Positions 7,939 through 11,712 of a DNA stretch of 11,712 bases are shown in pieces. The translations under genes were made by a program, and so were the position numbers. Under the pieces are notes generated by a model. It did not search any database and was not told where the DNA came from. It worked only from the letters and a program-made list of their open reading frames with translations. The stretch is from Verrucomicrobiota bacterium (GTDB taxonomy: Bacteria > Verrucomicrobiota > Verrucomicrobiia > Limisphaerales > JADJPG01): NCBI GenBank assembly GCA_016713365.1, contig JADJPG010000082.1, positions 1 through 11,712 on the forward strand, in the 5' to 3' direction. The number at the start of each line of letters is the position of its first letter. The first letter of the stretch is position 1.

Positions 7939-9590
7939 CTGGAAAGCGGAATTCGACTGGCGACGCCCGCCGATAATTCACCAGCGAACGCAGATCGCCC
8001 GTCCCGCCATCCGGCAACGCGCGGGCTCAGTTGCGGTTCGGCTGCGGGCTTGGAGCGACGGCTCCGTCCGTGTCTTGAAAACGTGCGCGCAACCCGTTCA
8101 GCTCCCTTCACTGTCTGCAAGGTCTTCGCGTAACCGGGTTCGTCGTACACGCTGCGGAGCTGTTTGGGATCTTTCTTGTTGTCGAACAGTTCCCATTCGT
8201 CCGTGTCGTAATAGTGCGCCAGCGTGTAGCGCTCAGTGCGCACGCCGTAGTGATTCGCCACGTTGTGCGCGCCTTTGAAGTCGTAGTAGTGGTAGTAAAC
8301 GCTCTTGCGCCAGTCGGCCGGCTTCTCGCCTCGAAGGATGGGAACGAATGACCTGCCGTGCAGGCCGTCCGGAATCCGGCCGCCCGCCATCTCCACGAAC
8401 GTGGGCGCGTAATCAATGTTCTGGATGAACGGCGTGAAGCGCTTGCCGGGCTTCACCACTCCGGGCCACCGGATGATGAACGGCATGTGGATCGATTCCT
8501 CGTAGATCCAGCGCTTGTCGAACCAGCCGTGTTCGCCGTTGAAGAAACCCTGATCGGACGCGTAGATGACCACCGTGTTCTGTTCGAGCCCGGCCTCCTT
8601 CAGATATTCCACCACCCGGCCCACGCCGTCGTCCACCGCCTTGATGCAGCGCAGGTAATCCTTCATGTACTCCTGGTACTTCCAGCGCGTGAGCTCGCGG
8701 CCCGTGAGCTGGGCCTTGAAGAAGGCCTCGTTGCGCGGACCGAAAACGGCGGTCCACTCCGCGCGTTCTGACTCGCTCATGCGGTTGAACTCCAGCACCC
8801 ACTTCCCGGGCTCCAGCACCTTGAGATCGTCTTTCATGACCATCGTGCGGTCGATCTCCATCTTCTGATTGTGCGCTGGCGACATCCGACCGGAGTAGTC
8901 GTCGAACAGCGTGTCGGGCTCTGGCACCGTGACCTTTCCGAGCCATGAATAGTAACGCGGCGGCGGCATCCAGTTCCGATGCGGCGCCTTGTGCTGAATC
9001 ATCACCATGAACGGCTTAGTCGTGTCGCGCTGCCGCAACCAGTCGAGGCTCATGTCCGTGATGATGTCCGTCGCGTAGCCGTTGCGCTTCTCCTTCCCAT
9101 CCGGCCCGCTGAACTCCGGGTGCCAGTAAGTTCCTTGCCCGTCGAGCAGGCGCCAGTAGTCGGTGCCGGTCGGTGTCTTCGCGAGGTGCCACTTGCCGAT
9201 CACCGCCGTTTGATAACCCGCGTCGCGCAGCGCACTGGGAAACGTCCAGACGCCCTCGCGAATCGGCTGGCTCAATGTCCGGACGCCATTCACGTGACTG
9301 TGCAAGCCGCTGAGAATGGCCGCGCGGCTCGGCGAGCAGAGTGAGTTGCCGCAAAAACTGTTCACGAACAAACCGCCGCGAGCCGCGAGGCGGTCGATGT
9401 TCGGCGTGACGCCCTGCTTCCGACAGAATGCGGACAGACGGGCGTTGTAAGCGCCAATCGTCTGAAGCGAATGATCATCGGTGAAGATGAAGACAATGTT
9501 GGGCTTCGACGGAGCCGCAGCGTGGCCAATGCAGGTCAGCGTCAACAAAATCAAACCAACCAACCACGCCCTGAGGTGATAATTCTTCAT
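7935..9590 (-). CDS. Exported S1-type sulfatase (C-terminus altered by a one-base frameshift)
   Basis: Hydrolyses sulfate esters, most likely on a polysaccharide, outside the cytoplasm. Start at ATG 9590: MKNYHLRAW plus a hydrophobic stretch is a compact signal peptide ending near GHAAA. A GTG at 9614 is an alternative with a weak GAAGG 10 nt upstream. Numbered from 9590: metal-binding Asp38-Asp39 in FTDDH; the formylglycine motif C85-SPSR with the following AAILSG; GKWHL at 132-136; QHKAPH at 199-204; SDQGFFNGEHGWFDKRW at 345-361 with metal Asp346 and His354. The Cys-type site needs a formylglycine-generating enzyme, not present in this window. The frame runs to TGA at 7935, overlapping the next start as ATGA, but the final ~60 residues (Arg/Ser-rich) are not sulfatase-like. 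Skipping one base at 8104-8106 gives LNGLRARFQDTDG... and a stop at 8027, a normal end for the family. The gap from the upstream esterase is 37 bp, so co-transcription is likely. Substrate subclass is not resolved. Confidence 0.88.
   Translation of the reverse strand: MKNYHLRAWLVGLILLTLTCIGHAAAPSKPNIVFIFTDDHSLQTIGAYNARLSAFCRKQGVTPNIDRLAARGGLFVNSFCGNSLCSPSRAAILSGLHSHVNGVRTLSQPIREGVWTFPSALRDAGYQTAVIGKWHLAKTPTGTDYWRLLDGQGTYWHPEFSGPDGKEKRNGYATDIITDMSLDWLRQRDTTKPFMVMIQHKAPHRNWMPPPRYYSWLGKVTVPEPDTLFDDYSGRMSPAHNQKMEIDRTMVMKDDLKVLEPGKWVLEFNRMSESERAEWTAVFGPRNEAFFKAQLTGRELTRWKYQEYMKDYLRCIKAVDDGVGRVVEYLKEAGLEQNTVVIYASDQGFFNGEHGWFDKRWIYEESIHMPFIIRWPGVVKPGKRFTPFIQNIDYAPTFVEMAGGRIPDGLHGRSFVPILRGEKPADWRKSVYYHYYDFKGAHNVANHYGVRTERYTLAHYYDTDEWELFDNKKDPKQLRSVYDEPGYAKTLQTVKGAERVARTFSRHGRSRRSKPAAEPQLSPRVAGWRDGRSAFAGELSAGVASRIPLSR
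8052..8065. repeat. Small perfect palindrome GGAGC-gacg-GCTCC
   Basis: A 5-bp inverted repeat with a 4-nt loop lies in the last codons of the frame-corrected sulfatase. It could be a minor hairpin near the 3' end of the sulfatase coding region or part of a dispersed repeat family. Only one copy is seen in this window, so no family can be claimed. Confidence 0.3.
8104..8106 (-). other. Probable one-base insertion (frameshift) in the sulfatase 3' end
   Basis: The coding strand reads aag gga gct gaa here. With one G fewer in the GGG run (CCC at 8104-8106 on the plus strand) it becomes aag gag ctg aac ggg ttg cgc gca, giving KELNGLRARFQDTDG..., and the frame closes at TGA 8029-8027 for a 520-residue protein from ATG 9590. 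The uncorrected frame instead continues 60 codons with low-complexity Arg/Ser-rich sequence. It could be a sequencing error in a homopolymer or a genuine recent mutation. Confidence 0.75.
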
Positions 9591-9627
9591 GTTGCAAATG
9601 CTTTTCTGTGTCACGAGTAACTAGCCT

Positions 9628-11439
9628 TCACCGAGATTTTGTCGAAGCAATCGGCACGTTGCAGAATGTCAGCGCGGCGATTCCGTTCGCGCCGTTGAGC
9701 AGCTTGTCCTGGCTCCAGGCAATTTCCTTCAGGTAGGTGACCTTCGTTGCGGCGGAAGGCGCCTTCAACTTCAGCGTGAGCACATTCCCGGCGACGCTGC
9801 CGGACGCCACCTTGTCTTTTTCGCCATCGAGATAGAACTGCCCGGCCAGCGCGTCGGTCCAGACCACCGGTTGATCGAACTCGAAAGCAATTGTGTCGCG
9901 TGCGCTGCCGACAAACGTCGCGTGACGGAGATTGGGGGCGGTGACCGGAGCTGTGGGCACCTTGCCGTAGTGGTCGCGCTCGATGATCGGTTGAATCATT
10001 CGCGCAAACTCTGCCCAGCCCACCAGAGGAAAGTGGCAGCCGCCGGGCGGACGCACACCCAGCGTGGAAAGGATGCTCATGTTCGAGAACAGCTGCGGCA
10101 ACGTGCGCTGCTTCTCGCGCAGCATGTCGCCCGAGCCATTGCGTCCGCCCATGCTGCACGAGTCCGGCCAGATTTGGTAAACGTAGTAGTGCTGCACGTT
10201 CGGGAAGTCCCGCTTCCAGCCGGCGGACATCTCGATGAAGAATTGGTGATACGTCTCCCAGCCGAAGCCACCCGTCGGACCATCCGCGCCCTGATCGTTT
10301 TCGCCCTGATGCCAAAGGATGCCGCGAATGCCGTGCGTCAGCTTCGCCTGCTGCACGCGCCAGAGCATCCGTCCGTAGATGGTGTTGAGGTCAGTCGGGT
10401 TAGCCGAGCTGCGCTGGTGTTGGTCGATGCGTGTACCGCCAACCGCGGCGTTGATGATGAAGATGGGAATCTTCTGGCTCGCGACCAACCGCTTCGCCAG
10501 TTCCATGCCCCACCAACCGAGTTCGGCCTTCTCACCGTTCTGCGCCTTCCAAACGGGATAACACCACAAGTTGCCCGGCGCTGATTTCGCGCTGCTCGGT
10601 GGGCGACCATAACTGCGAATCCACTCGCTGGTTTCCGCCGGGGATTTCTCGCCGGTATCCGTCGCCAGCGCATTGGACTGGCCGTCGATGATGTAGGCGT
10701 CGCCGCACACGAGATTCGTCACGGTGTGCCGCACCGTCTCGCTGCCGCGGGCCTTGGTGCCGAACTCGACGCGGTATTTGATCAACCCCGGCTTGAGCTT
10801 CATCGCGAAGGCGTAGGACAGATCTTTGGCGGGTTTGGCCCGCTCGGTCTTGATCAGCTTGTCGTCCGCATAGAGCCGGAGGAACACCGCTTCAGCAGGC
10901 TCGTCCAGCGTCCCGTTGTAATGAAGCGTTACTTCGTTCCAGTCATCACGCGCGTAGAATTGTCCGTCCTCTGGCTTCTCATCCTTCCCCGGTATGCGCG
11001 AAACCCAGGCGTCGCGCTTCGGCTCCGTCACGTCGATGGTCACCGACTGCGTGACCGGCTGGCCGCCGTTGCTAATCGTCGCCGTGATCGTGAGCTTCCC
11101 GCTGTTCTGCGCGCGCGTGAGGATGAGTTTGCTGGGAGAAACTTCCTTGATGACCGCGAACGGCCCGGCGCTCCACTCCGTCTTCAATTCGCCCGCGCCC
11201 TGCGCCTGCATCGCCTTCAGGTTGCTGATCTGCGGCACGACCTCGATCGTTCGGCGTCCGTCCCATTTCGCAGGCGCCTTCAAAGTGAACACCGGCTCGG
11301 GAATCGTTTCTTCAATCGCGATGGGAATGTCACGGGTCTTTACCTCGTTCGCGAACACCGCCTTGAACTGCAGCGTCGCCATCGCCGCGCCAGTCACACG
11401 CCCGGCGTTGAACGTGTATTGAAACCGATCTACAGCCAC
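9628..11439 (-). CDS. Sialate O-acetylesterase-like (SASA/CE6-type) esterase, 5' end disrupted
   Basis: The stop is TGA at 9630-9628. The GTG at 11439 is only the first formal start (603 aa); it has no ribosome binding site and no signal peptide, and family-like sequence (VYWILKRDGRESV) continues in the same frame upstream, so the true gene is longer. Numbered from 11439: residues about 45-140 are an Ig-like beta domain (VFTLKAPAKWDGRRTIEVVP ... TITATISNGG ... VTIDV); 160-245 another beta domain; 245-490 the SASA-type hydrolase with GQSNA (Ser255 as likely nucleophile), INAAVGGTRI, WHQGEND (376-382) and GCHFPLVGWAEFARM (His469); 495-603 a C-terminal beta domain. Such enzymes remove O-acetyl groups from sugars. 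The Asp usually placed before the catalytic His is not seen (GGCH), so a Ser-His dyad or another acid is possible. It is the first of three minus-strand genes and fits a role in deacetylating the polysaccharide that the sulfatase and glycosidase attack. Confidence 0.8.
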   Translation of the reverse strand: MAVDRFQYTFNAGRVTGAAMATLQFKAVFANEVKTRDIPIAIEETIPEPVFTLKAPAKWDGRRTIEVVPQISNLKAMQAQGAGELKTEWSAGPFAVIKEVSPSKLILTRAQNSGKLTITATISNGGQPVTQSVTIDVTEPKRDAWVSRIPGKDEKPEDGQFYARDDWNEVTLHYNGTLDEPAEAVFLRLYADDKLIKTERAKPAKDLSYAFAMKLKPGLIKYRVEFGTKARGSETVRHTVTNLVCGDAYIIDGQSNALATDTGEKSPAETSEWIRSYGRPPSSAKSAPGNLWCYPVWKAQNGEKAELGWWGMELAKRLVASQKIPIFIINAAVGGTRIDQHQRSSANPTDLNTIYGRMLWRVQQAKLTHGIRGILWHQGENDQGADGPTGGFGWETYHQFFIEMSAGWKRDFPNVQHYYVYQIWPDSCSMGGRNGSGDMLREKQRTLPQLFSNMSILSTLGVRPPGGCHFPLVGWAEFARMIQPIIERDHYGKVPTAPVTAPNLRHATFVGSARDTIAFEFDQPVVWTDALAGQFYLDGEKDKVASGSVAGNVLTLKLKAPSAATKVTYLKEIAWSQDKLLNGANGIAALTFCNVPIASTKSR

Positions 11440-11712
11440 AACCGATTCGCGGCCGTCGCGTTTCAGAATCCAATAAACTTTCTGCGCGCCGCCCGCTTGC
11501 GGACACCAGCGCGCTTGCGCCTTCGCGAATGGTCAACTTTTCGAGGCGAGACCGTGAAAGGGTTGCCCGCGCGCACGATTGGCCCGACCAGCGTCTGGTG
11601 CGGCTTCTGGTTCTCATATTGCAGTTTCACCCACTTCAGCCGAACGCGCCACGTTCGAGACGCGCCTCGTCGATGTCGCCGACGAAATCGTAGTTGTGAT
11701 ACCAGCCGCCGA
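11440..11712 (-). pseudogene. Frame-broken upstream part of the esterase gene (LamG-type domain end and linker)
   Basis: Coding-type sequence continues upstream of the esterase frame but changes frame repeatedly. Reading from 11710: GGWYHNYDFVGDIDEARLE in one frame (to about 11654), possibly VARSAE in a second (11652-11635), WVKLQYENQKPHQTLVGP and onward to FTVSP in a third (about 11633-11556), EKLTIREGASALVS back in the first (about 11555-11500), then GGAQKVYWILKRDG in the frame of the esterase. Pieces of the type IDEARLERVARSADWVKLQYENQKP and the linker after it are familiar (from memory) as the end of LamG/DUF2341-type domains in verrucomicrobial exported proteins, so this is one longer protein. 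The breaks are either sequencing indels near a contig end or real decay. The gene's true start lies beyond the right edge. Confidence 0.65.

Noticed and set aside
6247..8133. A 628-codon plus-strand open frame antisense to the glycosidase
   Set aside because: Its product is rich in Arg, His and Ala without domain-like pattern, which is what a GC-rich coding strand gives in an antisense frame; the minus-strand gene has clear motifs and a signal peptide.
1..11712. tRNA or rRNA genes, CRISPR arrays, transposases, phage genes, defence or toxin modules
   Set aside because: None of their sequence hallmarks (cloverleaf sequences, regular direct repeats, DDE or integrase motifs) were seen on either strand; nearly all the window is occupied by the five genes.

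Overview
This is a GC-rich window from an environmental bacterium, most likely a member of the Verrucomicrobiota (Pedosphaera/Limisphaera-like) or, less likely, a planctomycete. Three things point there: a fused SGNH / 'PVC-type' beta-propeller / HEAT / cytochrome c protein, a secreted beta-helix protein with WDGxG...NW and GGDGNDV modules and a verrucomicrobial C-terminal tail, and a secreted sulfatase beside other exported carbohydrate-active enzymes. No RNA genes, CRISPR arrays, insertion sequences or phage genes were seen.

Layout. Plus strand: (1) the 3' part of a secreted beta-strand-repeat protein (1-1547, open at the left edge); (2) a 130-bp gap holding a terminator-like hairpin; (3) a long exported heme-binding protein (1678-5028). 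Minus strand, convergent with it and read from right to left: (4) a sialate O-acetylesterase-type (SASA) protein whose 5' end near the window edge is broken over several frames (9628-11712); (5) a sulfatase (about 8027-9590); (6) a large alpha-galactosidase-like TIM-barrel glycosidase with a lectin-like insertion (5101-7938). The three minus-strand genes are closely spaced and probably form one transcription unit.

Working together, the esterase, sulfatase and glycosidase would strip ester groups (probably acetyl) and sulfate and then cleave glycosidic bonds of a decorated polysaccharide outside the cytoplasm; this is inference from the families. The heme protein looks like a periplasmic sugar or alcohol dehydrogenase-type protein with its own electron-carrier domain, so it could oxidise released sugars, but it is convergently transcribed and the link is only positional.

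The most useful observations are reading-frame breaks. The last ~60 codons of the literal sulfatase frame are junk created by one extra base at 8104-8106; reading through it restores a normal sulfatase C-terminus ending at 8027. At the right edge at least three frame changes fall within about 170 bp of otherwise well-preserved coding sequence. Besides these, the SGNH domain of the heme protein lacks the catalytic Ser, Asp and His, and the glycosidase carries a concanavalin-like domain inside its N-terminal beta-sandwich. I see no convincing wholly new system; the novelty lies in these domain architectures.
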